Assembly: GCA_025655455.1 (NCBI GenBank)
Contig: JAHXIV010000056.1
Coordinates: 1-64,000 of the forward strand
Source of the DNA: a gamma proteobacterium symbiont of Taylorina sp.
GTDB taxonomy: Bacteria; Pseudomonadota; Gammaproteobacteria; GRL18
Length of the DNA stretch: 64,000 nt
Direction: 5' to 3'
The position numbers and the translations under genes were made by a program. The first letter of the stretch is position 1. The number at the start of each line of letters is the position of its first letter. Shown in pieces: positions 53,688 to 63,729 of this stretch. Below the pieces are notes generated by a model. It saw only the letters and a list, made by a program, of their open reading frames with translations, had not been told where the DNA came from and ran no database searches.

Positions 53688-54496
53688 TGTCCCTGCAATG
53701 CCGACATCTCAGGCTTTCAATTGCCGATAAAGTTATCTGTAAAGATTTAAAGATCAGCTTTAATCCCGGAGAATTCTGGGGCATTATGGGCATTAACGGG
53801 GTTGGAAAAACCACCTTATTAAAAAGTTTAATTGGTCTTCATGAAGTTGATACAGAAAATGATAAAAATATGTGTATTCAACTCAATAATCAAAGTATTT
53901 ATTCCTACAAGCGTCTTGAACTGGCACAGAAAACAGGTATTATGCTGCAGGAATATGAGTATAACTTCCCCTCAACTGTACTGGAAGCAACCCTGATTGG
54001 TCGACATCCCTTTCTTAATCAATGGCAGATTGAAGATACTCATGATGAACAACTGGCACTGCAGGCTTTAAAAAGAGCAGGACTGGAGAAATTATCTCAG
54101 CGCGCCTTAAGTACACTTTCAGGCGGAGAAAAACGCCGTGTCAATCTGGCCACCCTGCTGACACAGAATCCAGATTATTATTTACTGGATGAGCCGGTCA
54201 ATCATCTGGATCTTAAAGCACAAATGGATATATTAACACTACTGAGCAATCAATTTAAAAACTCCGGTCAATGCGGCATTATGGTGATTCATGATCCTAA
54301 TCTTGCCTGGCGTTTTTGTGATCACATCTTATTGTTATTTAATAAAGGTGAGTGGTTAGCTGGTGACACCCAACAAATTCTGACAAAAGATAATCTCAGT
54401 CGTCTTTATGACTGTAAAATTCAGCAAGCAGGCAATGGAAAAAATGACACTTTTTTTAGTCCGGTGCTTGAGTCAGAAGGGATCGGAGTCAAATGA
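53687..54496 (+). CDS. btuD: BtuD-type ABC transporter ATPase
   Basis: Walker A GINGVGKTTLLKSL, signature LSGGEKRRVNLATLL, Walker B YYLLDEPVNHLD. Confidence 0.92.
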   Translation: MSLQCRHLRLSIADKVICKDLKISFNPGEFWGIMGINGVGKTTLLKSLIGLHEVDTENDKNMCIQLNNQSIYSYKRLELAQKTGIMLQEYEYNFPSTVLEATLIGRHPFLNQWQIEDTHDEQLALQALKRAGLEKLSQRALSTLSGGEKRRVNLATLLTQNPDYYLLDEPVNHLDLKAQMDILTLLSNQFKNSGQCGIMVIHDPNLAWRFCDHILLLFNKGEWLAGDTQQILTKDNLSRLYDCKIQQAGNGKNDTFFSPVLESEGIGVK

Positions 54497-54551
54497 CATG
54501 CACATCCGAACTTATAATAAAGAAAGTATTTTATCATTTGACTCCCCCCCC
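54479..54551. repeat. Palindromic REPIN/MITE-like element, copy D, overlapping the btuD/btuF junction
   Basis: GGGATCGGAGTCAAATGACATG ... TTATCATTTGACTCCCCCCC. Confidence 0.82.
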
Positions 54552-55422
54552 TGGTGCAGTATATTTGTTTTTCCTGATAATGAGCAGTTATTCTTATGCG
54601 CAAATAGAGGTTATTGATGATACCGGTCAATTAGTGTCACTGGAAAAACCTGCTCAAATAGTGATCAGTTTGTCTCCCGGATTGACTGAGCTTATCTACG
54701 CCGCAGGCGGCTCTGATAAAATAAAAGCAGCTGTAAGCTATAGCGATTTTCCTGAACAGGCAAAACAATTACCACGTATAGGCAATTATGACGCCTTGGA
54801 TATAGAACAAATATTACAAATAAAGCCGGATCTTATTATTGCCTGGAAAAGTGGTAATCCAGTCAATCAAATTGCTCAGCTGCAAAAGTTTGGACTAAAT
54901 ATTTATATCAGTGAACCTTTACATTTCAATGACATACCAGAGACAATTAAAAAGCTTGGTAAGTTAATGGGAAGTGATACTATTGCACAAAAAAATACTG
55001 ATGAATTTATCAGACAATTAAATGCTTTAAAAAAACAATATACACCACTGAACTTAAATAAGAAGAAAACGACTTTTATTCAAATCTGGAATAATCCGCT
55101 GATGAGTATTAACGATAAACATTTAATTTCAAAAGTAATCAGTTTTTGCGGGGGGCATAATATTTTTTCTCAGGCCGCAAGCTTAACCTATTCACCGGAT
55201 ATTGAATCGGTCTTAAAATCTAACCCTGAAATTATTATTGCAACCGGTATGGCTAAGCAGTCTGGATTATGGCTGAAGCGCTGGCAGCAATGGCCCTATT
55301 TATCGGCGGTTAAAAATAAACGACTTTATAGTGTCAACCCGGATCATTTAGTCAGACATACGCCAAGAATTCTATCCGGTATTAAGGAAGTGTGTGAATT
55401 AATTCAACCTGCAGGGAAATAA
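54493..55422 (+). CDS. btuF: Periplasmic cobalamin-binding protein (BtuF-like)
   Basis: IEVIDDTGQLVSLEKPAQIVISLSPGLTELIYAAGGSDKIKAAVSYSDFPEQAKQLPRIG; exact start uncertain. Confidence 0.9.
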   Translation: MTCTSELIIKKVFYHLTPPPGAVYLFFLIMSSYSYAQIEVIDDTGQLVSLEKPAQIVISLSPGLTELIYAAGGSDKIKAAVSYSDFPEQAKQLPRIGNYDALDIEQILQIKPDLIIAWKSGNPVNQIAQLQKFGLNIYISEPLHFNDIPETIKKLGKLMGSDTIAQKNTDEFIRQLNALKKQYTPLNLNKKKTTFIQIWNNPLMSINDKHLISKVISFCGGHNIFSQAASLTYSPDIESVLKSNPEIIIATGMAKQSGLWLKRWQQWPYLSAVKNKRLYSVNPDHLVRHTPRILSGIKEVCELIQPAGK

Positions 55423-55428
55423 TAATTT

Positions 55429-56469
55429 ATGTTTGATATTTCAGCTGTCAATAGACATAAGGAAAAAGACATTCAACAGATCATTGATCAAAAAACCAAA
55501 CCTCCAGGTGCCTTAGGCCAGTTGGAAAATCTGGCAAAACAACTGGCTCTGGTTCTGGTTCTGGGTAATAATAAAATTATAATTAACCATCCGACCATGC
55601 TGATTTTTGCCGGTGATCACGGTATTGCTGAAGAAGATGTCAGCATCGCTCCTCCAGCCGTGACTCAACAGATGGTGCTTAATTTTTTAAATGGTGGAGC
55701 CGCGATTAATTGTTTCTGTGAGAGCAATAAGATGGCAATTGAAGTGATTGATGCAGGTATATTGTTGCCCGTTCATGATGTCCGTTTAATAGTCCAGTCT
55801 TTGGGAACAGGCACCAAAAACTTCAGCAAGCAGCCGGCAATGGAAAAAACTGCTGTAGAAAAAGGTTTGAAGCTGGGTGCTGACGTAGTTAACAAACACG
55901 TTGCATCTGCTTGTAATGTGATTGGTTTTGGTGAAATGGGAATTGCTAATAGCTCTTCTGCAGCGGCTATTATGGCTGCCGTATTAAAGCTGCCGGTGGC
56001 TGACTGTGTGGGTAGAGGTACTGGTATTGATGATACAAAACTAGAAAAAAAAATAAAGCTGATCGAACAAGCCACTCAACTTCACAAAAAAAACTTAAAC
56101 TCACCATTAAATATACTGGCCAGTGTGGGTGGTTTTGAAATTGTACAAATGGTCGGTGCCATGCTGGCCGCTGCAGAAAAAAAATGCATTCTGCTGATCG
56201 ATGGTTTCATTGCAACTTCAGCTGCATTGCTGGCCTGTCAAATCAATCAAAATACGCGTGATTATATGGTCTTTTGTCATCAGTCAAATGAACAGGGGCA
56301 TCAATTTATGCTTGAACACCTGCAGGCAAAGCCCCTGCTGTCTCTTGAACTTCGTCTGGGAGAAGGCACAGGTGCAGCTTTAGCTCTGCCCTTATTACGG
56401 GCAGCCGCTGCTTTTTATAATAATATGGCCAGTTTTGAAAGTGCTGGTGTTGAACCTAAAATTAATTGA
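55429..56469 (+). CDS. cobT: Nicotinate-nucleotide--dimethylbenzimidazole phosphoribosyltransferase
   Basis: KTKPPGALGQLENLAKQLAL, FAGDHGIAEEDVS, GFGEMGIANSSSAAAI. Confidence 0.96.
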   Translation: MFDISAVNRHKEKDIQQIIDQKTKPPGALGQLENLAKQLALVLVLGNNKIIINHPTMLIFAGDHGIAEEDVSIAPPAVTQQMVLNFLNGGAAINCFCESNKMAIEVIDAGILLPVHDVRLIVQSLGTGTKNFSKQPAMEKTAVEKGLKLGADVVNKHVASACNVIGFGEMGIANSSSAAAIMAAVLKLPVADCVGRGTGIDDTKLEKKIKLIEQATQLHKKNLNSPLNILASVGGFEIVQMVGAMLAAAEKKCILLIDGFIATSAALLACQINQNTRDYMVFCHQSNEQGHQFMLEHLQAKPLLSLELRLGEGTGAALALPLLRAAAAFYNNMASFESAGVEPKIN

Positions 56470-56475
56470 AGTAAA

Positions 56476-57246
56476 ATGTTAAGACAACAATTAAATTTAT
56501 TTTATATTGCGCTGGGATTTCTCACCCGAATTCCTGTCCCTGCAAGCATTGATTACAGTCAGAAAAATCTTAATCAGGCCAGTCGATATTTCTCATTAGT
56601 GGGTTGGCTGATTGGCTTTTTATGTGCATTAATCTTTTGGCTGGGGCAGTTAGTTTTACCTGCCGCTATCGCCATACTTCTGTCAATGTTATTTAGTATT
56701 TTGCATACAGGCTGCTTCCATGAGGATGGTCTGGCTGATACTTGTGACGGCTTTGGCGGCGGCTGGGAAGTACAGCAAAAATTAACTATCATGAAAGATT
56801 CCACAATCGGTACTTATGGTGCAAGCGCTTTATGGTTTACGTATACCATTAAATTTGCTCTATTATTCAGTCTGGCCGAACTCTCTATAATTAACACTGT
56901 ATTTGCAATGATCGCAGCACATCCAGTCAGCAGAGCAGTGTCCACACTAATGATTTTTATCCTGCCCTATGTTTCAGACAGTAAAACTTCCAAGGTGAAA
57001 CCTCTGGCCGAATCTCAGCAAATGATTGATCTGCTCATTAATCTTTTTATCGGGGCGATAGCATTGCTGCTTGTTGATGATATCTTATGGATAGTGCTGG
57101 CTTTAGCCATATCCACCGGTTTGATGCACCAACTACTGCTCAGACAAATTGGCGGTTTTACCGGTGACACTTTAGGTGCGGTACAGCAAATTTCAGAACT
57201 TTTGATTTATTTGCTGGTATTAATATCAACAGGGACAATATTGTGA
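56476..57246 (+). CDS. cobS: Adenosylcobinamide-GDP ribazoletransferase
   Basis: LGFLTRIPVPASIDYSQ.., CFHEDGLADTCDGFGGGW, GGFTGDTLGAVQQISEL. Confidence 0.96.
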   Translation: MLRQQLNLFYIALGFLTRIPVPASIDYSQKNLNQASRYFSLVGWLIGFLCALIFWLGQLVLPAAIAILLSMLFSILHTGCFHEDGLADTCDGFGGGWEVQQKLTIMKDSTIGTYGASALWFTYTIKFALLFSLAELSIINTVFAMIAAHPVSRAVSTLMIFILPYVSDSKTSKVKPLAESQQMIDLLINLFIGAIALLLVDDILWIVLALAISTGLMHQLLLRQIGGFTGDTLGAVQQISELLIYLLVLISTGTIL

Positions 57247-57785
57247 TCCATTTAGTCATTGGTGGTGCGCGTTCAGGTAAAAGCACATTTGCAGAAAAAC
57301 AGGCTATGCTTGTTGCGGCATCTGATAGAAATCCTGAATTAAAGATTGTCTATATTGCAACAGCAAGCATTAAAGATGATGAAATGGCACAGAGAATTCA
57401 ACATCATCAACAATCACGACCTAAAGACTGGTTATTAATCGAAGAACCTCTTGCCTTATCAAATGTCATATCAACACATTCTCATCCAAACAAAACCCTA
57501 ATCATAGAATGTATGACTTTATGGCTGACAAACTGGCTTTGCAGTACCAATTATGAACAATGGCCTTTGGAAAAACAGGCATTTATTGATGCATTAATGA
57601 CCAGTCAATCCAATATTATCATTGTTTCCAATGAAGTAGGCAGTGGCATTGTCCCCTTGGGGAAATTAAGCCGGGACTTTGTGGATCAAGCCGGCTGGCT
57701 AAATCAGGATCTGGTTGAAATTGCTGACAAGGTTACACTGGTCGTTGCAGGGTGTGCTATAGCATTGAAAGAGAATTCGGGGTGA
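57243..57785 (+). CDS. cobU: Adenosylcobinamide kinase/guanylyltransferase
   Basis: LVIGGARSGKSTFAEKQA, IATASIKDDEMAQRIQHHQQSRPKDW. Confidence 0.96.
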   Translation: MIHLVIGGARSGKSTFAEKQAMLVAASDRNPELKIVYIATASIKDDEMAQRIQHHQQSRPKDWLLIEEPLALSNVISTHSHPNKTLIIECMTLWLTNWLCSTNYEQWPLEKQAFIDALMTSQSNIIIVSNEVGSGIVPLGKLSRDFVDQAGWLNQDLVEIADKVTLVVAGCAIALKENSG

Positions 57786-57788
57786 AAT

Positions 57789-58448
57789 ATGAAAAGTAAA
57801 CAGACCAATACCGATCTGTTTTTAATCAGACATGGTCAGCCTGAATTACAAAATACTCTGTTAGGTTCAACTGATTCCCCTTTGAGCCAATATGGCTGGT
57901 CTCAACTGGAAAAAATAATTGAGCAGTTGAATGACATTGATTTTCTGATTTCAAGTCCTCTGAGTCGTTGTGCTGAATTTGCTCAGCAATATGCTGATAA
58001 AAAACAGCAGGAATTAGTGATTAATGAAAATTGGCGTGAATGTCATTTTGGTGACTGGGATGGAACAGATTACCAATCCCTGTATCAGCAATTCCCGCTT
58101 GCTGTTGAAGCTTTTTATAACGATCCTTATAAAAATATGCCGGCCAATTCAGAAGCTTTAGGCAACTTTTGTGATCGAATTGAAAATGCCCTGTTTCAGT
58201 TATTAAAAAAAGAGCAGGGAAAAAAAATTGCTATTTTTACTCATGCGGGAGTCATTCGTACTTTAGTGGCCTGGTGTTTAAAAATTAACTATGAATCTGG
58301 TGTGCAATTCCAGAGGTTTGCAGTAGATTATGCCAGTATCACCCATATTTCAATTTATCATGCAGAAAGCAGCAGTTTGCACAATGATGAGGGAAAAAGT
58401 TCATTATTTCCACAATTAGTCAGTCTAAACCAAACTCATTGTTTATAA
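57789..58448 (+). CDS. cobC: Histidine phosphatase family (alpha-ribazole phosphatase-like)
   Basis: LFLIRHGQPELQNTLLGSTDSPLS, GDWDG, IFTHAGVIRTL. Confidence 0.88.
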   Translation: MKSKQTNTDLFLIRHGQPELQNTLLGSTDSPLSQYGWSQLEKIIEQLNDIDFLISSPLSRCAEFAQQYADKKQQELVINENWRECHFGDWDGTDYQSLYQQFPLAVEAFYNDPYKNMPANSEALGNFCDRIENALFQLLKKEQGKKIAIFTHAGVIRTLVAWCLKINYESGVQFQRFAVDYASITHISIYHAESSSLHNDEGKSSLFPQLVSLNQTHCL

Positions 58449-58559
58449 AATCAATTTGTTAAATCATACTTTTGTAAGTTCTCAATAAGTCCGAGCATGA
58501 CTCCCTCTCTCTATGATGATATGGACTCCTCTTTCCAAATAGTATCTACCCCGATAGCA

Positions 58560-61163
58560 TTATTGATCCAGCCGGGTACCGCCAAATGAAATGGCTGATG
58601 GATTTTCCGGTTTATCAGGAATACCGCCACGTCCGGATGAAACCAGTGTACTGGAATTTTTTCTGTTGATGGTGGAACAGGGATCGGATGCTATTTGAAT
58701 GTCAGGCACAAAATCACTGGATAAAACGGCTAGTACAGCATTGATATCCATTTCCGGAGATGTAATAAAAAGGGTGCCGGGATTGCCCTCTGGTGCAGCT
58801 GCCTGGATAACATTTTGACCACTTCCGGCTTCAAATGCCTGACGTTCAATACCACCAATTTCGGGTATCAGGGCATAGGGTGTAATGAGATATGGGGCAT
58901 CAATTCTTATATCACCCCCATTTGCACCTTCTGCAGTATTGGCTTGAATAAAGCCGCCGGCCATAATAAGAATATCATTCTTGATGTCAATATCTCCGCC
59001 ATTACCTGTCCTGACTGATGTGGTAATGATGCCATCGTTCAAGTTGATGAATCCTTTTCCATAAAGATTGATGGCACCACCATTATTGGTATTGGCAGCC
59101 GTGCTGATTTGACTGCTGCCAGTGACCTGTAAGTGATCATTGAACTGTAAATTAACGGTGCTGGCTGGTGCATTGCCTGTTGCATTGGCATAGATAGCTG
59201 AACCATTGTGGATGTCAATGGTATTGGCATCCATATTCAGTGAGCCAGTGATTGAATTGACTTGATTGTTATCAGGATTAAAATTGCCGTTGGTCACACT
59301 AATCACACCGCCATTGAGCAATTGAATATGATTAGCCTGAATATCAATATTACCTGCCTGTCCACTGGAAACTGGGTTGGCCTGACTGGAAATCCCGGTA
59401 AAAAGCAAAAATTGTGATGCCTGACTATCAATGGTTAACTGATTGGCTGTTACCCAAACAGTGCCTGCATTGCCACTACTATACGTTGTGCTGTCAATGC
59501 CGGAACCATTTAAAATTTTAAGGGACTTGTCTGCTGCAATAGAAATATTACCTGCATGACCGCTGGCAGATTGAGTTGTTTGAGTGGCGATTCCGGTAAA
59601 ATATTTTGAGTTTTGATTATCAAGTAATAAGTGTTCAGCATGTACTTTTACAGTACCTGCATTCCCATTGCCGAAAGTGTTACTGGTAATTTGTCCGCCA
59701 CTCAACATTTTAATAGTATCGTTGACTTCAATATCAACAATGCCCGCATCACCTGCAGCATCTTTATAGACGTCACTGCCAATCCATGAAAAAACATCTG
59801 GATTCTGACTATCCAGTATTAAATTTTTAGCATGGATGATGACTGAACCGGAATTTCCCGCACCTAATGTGCTGCTGGAAATTGTTGACCAGTTTAACAT
59901 TTCCAGCGATTGTTCCACTATAATGCTAACGTTGCCCGCCTGACCAGTAGAACCAGGCAGTGCAAAACTTGAAATTTTAGTTAAAAATTCTGAGTCCTGT
60001 CCATCTATTATTAAATGACCTGCACGTACATTAACCGTACCTGAATCTCCTGTACCCAGTGTATCACTGGAGATAGCTGCTCCATTTAGAATTTCAAACT
60101 GACCACTGACCTTAATATTGATGTCTCCTGAGACACCACTGGAATCATAATAGGCACGACTGATAATTCCGGTGAGTAAAGTTGAATCCTGTCCATCCAG
60201 AGTCAGCTCTTCAGTAATAATATTAATATTGGCTGCATCACCCGCCCCCAGGTTAATGCTGGAAATCTGTGAACCATTGAGTACTTTCAGATGACCTGTT
60301 TGTATATGGGTCGGCTGCAGGGCATGTTTATCGTTCGAATTGAGGTTAAAAAGCTGGCTGTTATTTAATTCGATCAGGCCGGCACTCAGTGTTAACAGTC
60401 CTCCACCATTACCACTGACATCTACTGAACTGGCATCCAGAGTCAAATTTCCGGAACTCATTCGTTCTACAGCTAAAGCCATTGGAAGCGGCGTTTTATC
60501 GATACCCTGAGCCACCAGATTAATCATACCCGTTTCGCTGATAAGACTGGCATTATGTAATTCAATGTTACCGGCAGTGATGCTCACCTGACTTTGGGGT
60601 GAAAATTGAAGTATGCTGCCATTGATAGTCAAATTAGCTGGCTGAGGATTTAAAAATCCAAATGTCTGTGGTTGGGACAGGCTTAAAGTACTTTTATCAG
60701 GATCCGTAGCACTAAAAATATCGCCGTCCTCAAAACGTAACTCATCTGCTGTACTGACATGAAAGGCTGCCGGGACATCGATCTGTGCATTGGCGCCAAA
60801 TATTATTCCGGCAGGATTGAGGAAATAGAAATCAGCTTTACCCACTTCTGATTTTAATAATCCGTTTATATTTGAGACCCGGCCGCCTGTTACCCGGCTG
60901 ATTATATTAACAATATCACTGGAACCAGTAAAAGTAGCGCTTTCACTGACACCATTAACCGTATTAATATCAAAAGTCTTAAAGCTATGAAACAGGTTAT
61001 TACCTGTACGGCTGCCCAGATCTTGACTAATAATATAATCAGGTCCATGCAGATTTTTGGCAGGACCAGTGCTGCCATCAGTGATAACTTCAGCCTTAAC
61101 CATTGACAAATTAGTCAATAGCAGAAATGAAATAGTGATATAGAGAAAAATTTTCTGTTTCAT
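58560..61163 (-). CDS. Two-partner-secretion filamentous-haemagglutinin-type exoprotein
   Basis: Signal peptide; TPS domain (ITDGSTGPAKNLHGPDYIISQDLGSRTGNNLFHSFKTFDI, FLNPAGIIFGANAQIDVPAAFHVSTADEL); tandem beta-helix repeats; C-terminal SSTLVSSGRGGIPDKPENP. Confidence 0.93.
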   Translation of the reverse strand: MKQKIFLYITISFLLLTNLSMVKAEVITDGSTGPAKNLHGPDYIISQDLGSRTGNNLFHSFKTFDINTVNGVSESATFTGSSDIVNIISRVTGGRVSNINGLLKSEVGKADFYFLNPAGIIFGANAQIDVPAAFHVSTADELRFEDGDIFSATDPDKSTLSLSQPQTFGFLNPQPANLTINGSILQFSPQSQVSITAGNIELHNASLISETGMINLVAQGIDKTPLPMALAVERMSSGNLTLDASSVDVSGNGGGLLTLSAGLIELNNSQLFNLNSNDKHALQPTHIQTGHLKVLNGSQISSINLGAGDAANINIITEELTLDGQDSTLLTGIISRAYYDSSGVSGDINIKVSGQFEILNGAAISSDTLGTGDSGTVNVRAGHLIIDGQDSEFLTKISSFALPGSTGQAGNVSIIVEQSLEMLNWSTISSSTLGAGNSGSVIIHAKNLILDSQNPDVFSWIGSDVYKDAAGDAGIVDIEVNDTIKMLSGGQITSNTFGNGNAGTVKVHAEHLLLDNQNSKYFTGIATQTTQSASGHAGNISIAADKSLKILNGSGIDSTTYSSGNAGTVWVTANQLTIDSQASQFLLFTGISSQANPVSSGQAGNIDIQANHIQLLNGGVISVTNGNFNPDNNQVNSITGSLNMDANTIDIHNGSAIYANATGNAPASTVNLQFNDHLQVTGSSQISTAANTNNGGAINLYGKGFINLNDGIITTSVRTGNGGDIDIKNDILIMAGGFIQANTAEGANGGDIRIDAPYLITPYALIPEIGGIERQAFEAGSGQNVIQAAAPEGNPGTLFITSPEMDINAVLAVLSSDFVPDIQIASDPCSTINRKNSSTLVSSGRGGIPDKPENPSAISFGGTRLDQ

Positions 61164-61195
61164 TAAAATTCACCATACTCCGAACCCATACAGTT

Positions 61196-63712
61196 CTATA
61201 ACCAATTACCAATCAATAAAAATGCTGACCAGAAAAAAGGATGTCGATATTTTTCCTGTTTTAACAATTGAATCTGTGCTGCCTGCAATGCTTTAGCTTT
61301 AGTCATCTGTGCCTGGCTCAGGTTATAGTAGAAAGATGGCAGTAATTGCTGAGCCGCCTCATCTGCGATAGGCCAGAGTGTGCCCAGAATACTCCTGGCT
61401 CCGGATTTTAAGGCGATACCGGCAAGTCCAAGTGGTGAGCGATCATCTCCTTCTGCTGTTTGACAGGCACTGAGTGTTAATAGTTCAATTGGTTGTTCTG
61501 CCAGTTGTTTGGGCTGTAATAAATTGCTCAATTGATTCATATTGAGTTTATGATCATAGGTCATTAAAAAGTTTTGTTCCGGTGCTCCGCCAAAAAAACC
61601 ATGTGAAGCAATATGGACAATACGATAAGGTTTTTCAGTCACTTCAGTGGTGAAGCGTTGTAATAAAAAATTCTCATTCTGTAATACCTGCCCTTGCATG
61701 AGTTCAGATAATGCTTTAATCTCCTGTTCAACACCGGGCAGTGCCAAAGCCTGTTGTACTTTACCAGTGATATCAATTTTTCTTGCAGGGGCTGAATAAG
61801 AAATCCCCCTGATTTTAAGATCATCAGGTTTTAACTGATCAATTGTGGCTGGTAATCCACGTAAGCCGCGATTATTGTTCCCGGTATTTTGTGCCAGAGA
61901 GTTCCACATCAATTCAGGCAATTCCAGAACCACCGGCCCTGGTTGTGATAAACCCGCCAGTAAAGTCTGCATATTTTTTTTAGGCAGTGATTTTGCGTCA
62001 AAAAGAGTCAGACCGGGAACTGTGGCGAGAGAAAAATCCTCGATTAAAAAATGCGACCCATTGGAGAGTGCTGCAATGGGTAATGATCGTAAAACGCCAT
62101 CAGGTACAAATACCAGGGTTTCAATATTGTGTTGTCTGAGCTGTTGCAGAATGGGGTTTATCAGCCATTGATAGAGTTGTTCTGCTAAATTTTGTTTAAA
62201 TGGATGCAATGTCCCATTTGTTGCAGGACGTAGACTGTTAACCAGTCGTTTGACTGATTTCTGTAATTTTAACTGATTGACATTAACTGAATAACGGCTT
62301 AATTTTTTGCCGATGCTCAGCAGAAGTTCTAATCGATCGGGTAAAATAATCGGGTACAATACAGCAGTATCTGATGCCAGCATTTCCAGTTTTTCAGTAC
62401 GACTGGTAATACAGGCATCATGAAAGTAATCCTGGAGTTCAGATAATTTGATTTTTTCAATGGTATCACGCGCTTCACGTAATAAAGCCTGTTCATTATT
62501 ATCTATCACAATTTGACTATTTTTTGCTATTGTATTGGTGGTGGTATTTGCAACAAGAGCCGCTTGTTGTAATAATAAATCGGCCAGTCCAGTATAAACG
62601 GGTGATAAAGTTTCACGAAACGATGAACGGCCGTCCTGATAGTTGATTGGAATATCCCTGCGTATGGCATTAATATAATAGACTGTCCGGCGATAAGCGG
62701 AGATTGCCGCTGTTCTGTCTCCCTGTGCTCTCAATATTCTGGCTGATTGCCATTGCCATTTTAATAAAAGATCATCGCTGTTGATTTGCTGTGCATCCAT
62801 GATGGCCTGTTCAGTCAAACTGCGCGCTTTATCAAAATTCTGTTGCTTCTCATAGAATGCACCTGACTGCCCTTTAGCCTGTGAGCGTAATTTCAGGGAA
62901 TTTAATTGTCGGGAAAGTTTTAACACATCATCAAGTATTGCATCTGGAGCCATCAGCTGGTAAATTTTCCCACTATCGTTTTGCAGGGAATCTTCCGCGA
63001 TACTTAATAAAAGTTCAGCACGCTCATAAAGATTGGGAATGAGTAAAGCCTCATGGTATGCGATTTTCAATTGTTCAGTAGCCTTGCTGGTATGAACGGA
63101 TACTCTGGCCAGATTACGCCGTGTTGCAACAACAAGTGCAATATCATTACTCTCTTTTGCCAGCTTGAGTGCATGACGATAATGTGTACTGGCTTCAGCT
63201 TGTCTATCCTGATTGAATAAAATACTGCCTAAAGCATTACTGACTGCTGCGGCGATTGCCGGTTGTTTGATTTTTATTGCTAACTGCTGTGTTGTCTCTA
63301 ATAACTGACTGGCTCGAACATAGTGTTGTTGCTGCAATAATAATTGTCCCAGAGATAAGCCGGCGATCGCCTCCATTCGTGTTTTTCGCTGCACTTGAGC
63401 CAAAGTGATAGCAGTGTTCAGATCCGATTGTGCCTCTCTTAAATGACCCAGAACCCGATAAGCTTCTCCCCTGCGGATGAGTGCTTTCACTTTTTCAGAA
63501 TCATCTGTCCGCTCAATGATAATACTGGTGAGTTTAATCGCAGTGATATAATCACCATTGCTAAAGGCAATGCCGGCCTCATCAACAGGATTGGCCGACA
63601 GTATGACAGGGCAGAAAAAAAGCAGATAAAAACTGATAAAAAAAATCGTTTTAATTGTCTTATTCGTTCTTTTAAACACTGTATAGTCCTTCTCATGTAA
63701 CAAAAAGTTCAC
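61196..63712 (-). CDS. Exported TPR-CHAT domain protein (putative caspase-like protease)
   Basis: N-terminal hydrophobic export signal, TPR-like repeats, CHAT domain with RIVHIASHGFFGG (His) and LLTLSACQTAEGDDRSPLGLAGIALKSGARSILGTLWPIADEA (Cys). Confidence 0.93.
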   Translation of the reverse strand: MNFLLHEKDYTVFKRTNKTIKTIFFISFYLLFFCPVILSANPVDEAGIAFSNGDYITAIKLTSIIIERTDDSEKVKALIRRGEAYRVLGHLREAQSDLNTAITLAQVQRKTRMEAIAGLSLGQLLLQQQHYVRASQLLETTQQLAIKIKQPAIAAAVSNALGSILFNQDRQAEASTHYRHALKLAKESNDIALVVATRRNLARVSVHTSKATEQLKIAYHEALLIPNLYERAELLLSIAEDSLQNDSGKIYQLMAPDAILDDVLKLSRQLNSLKLRSQAKGQSGAFYEKQQNFDKARSLTEQAIMDAQQINSDDLLLKWQWQSARILRAQGDRTAAISAYRRTVYYINAIRRDIPINYQDGRSSFRETLSPVYTGLADLLLQQAALVANTTTNTIAKNSQIVIDNNEQALLREARDTIEKIKLSELQDYFHDACITSRTEKLEMLASDTAVLYPIILPDRLELLLSIGKKLSRYSVNVNQLKLQKSVKRLVNSLRPATNGTLHPFKQNLAEQLYQWLINPILQQLRQHNIETLVFVPDGVLRSLPIAALSNGSHFLIEDFSLATVPGLTLFDAKSLPKKNMQTLLAGLSQPGPVVLELPELMWNSLAQNTGNNNRGLRGLPATIDQLKPDDLKIRGISYSAPARKIDITGKVQQALALPGVEQEIKALSELMQGQVLQNENFLLQRFTTEVTEKPYRIVHIASHGFFGGAPEQNFLMTYDHKLNMNQLSNLLQPKQLAEQPIELLTLSACQTAEGDDRSPLGLAGIALKSGARSILGTLWPIADEAAQQLLPSFYYNLSQAQMTKAKALQAAQIQLLKQEKYRHPFFWSAFLLIGNWL

Positions 63713-63729
63713 CTGAAATTATGATGCCT

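Noticed and set aside
58490-58545. Repeated GACTCC strings after cobC considered as a degenerate REPIN
   Set aside because: The GACTCC motifs are in direct rather than inverted orientation, with no pairing ends
61196-63712. TPR-CHAT protein as a type III-E CRISPR craspase component
   Set aside because: No Cas7/11-like gene or CRISPR repeats in the window, and the protein has an export signal and TPS neighbours
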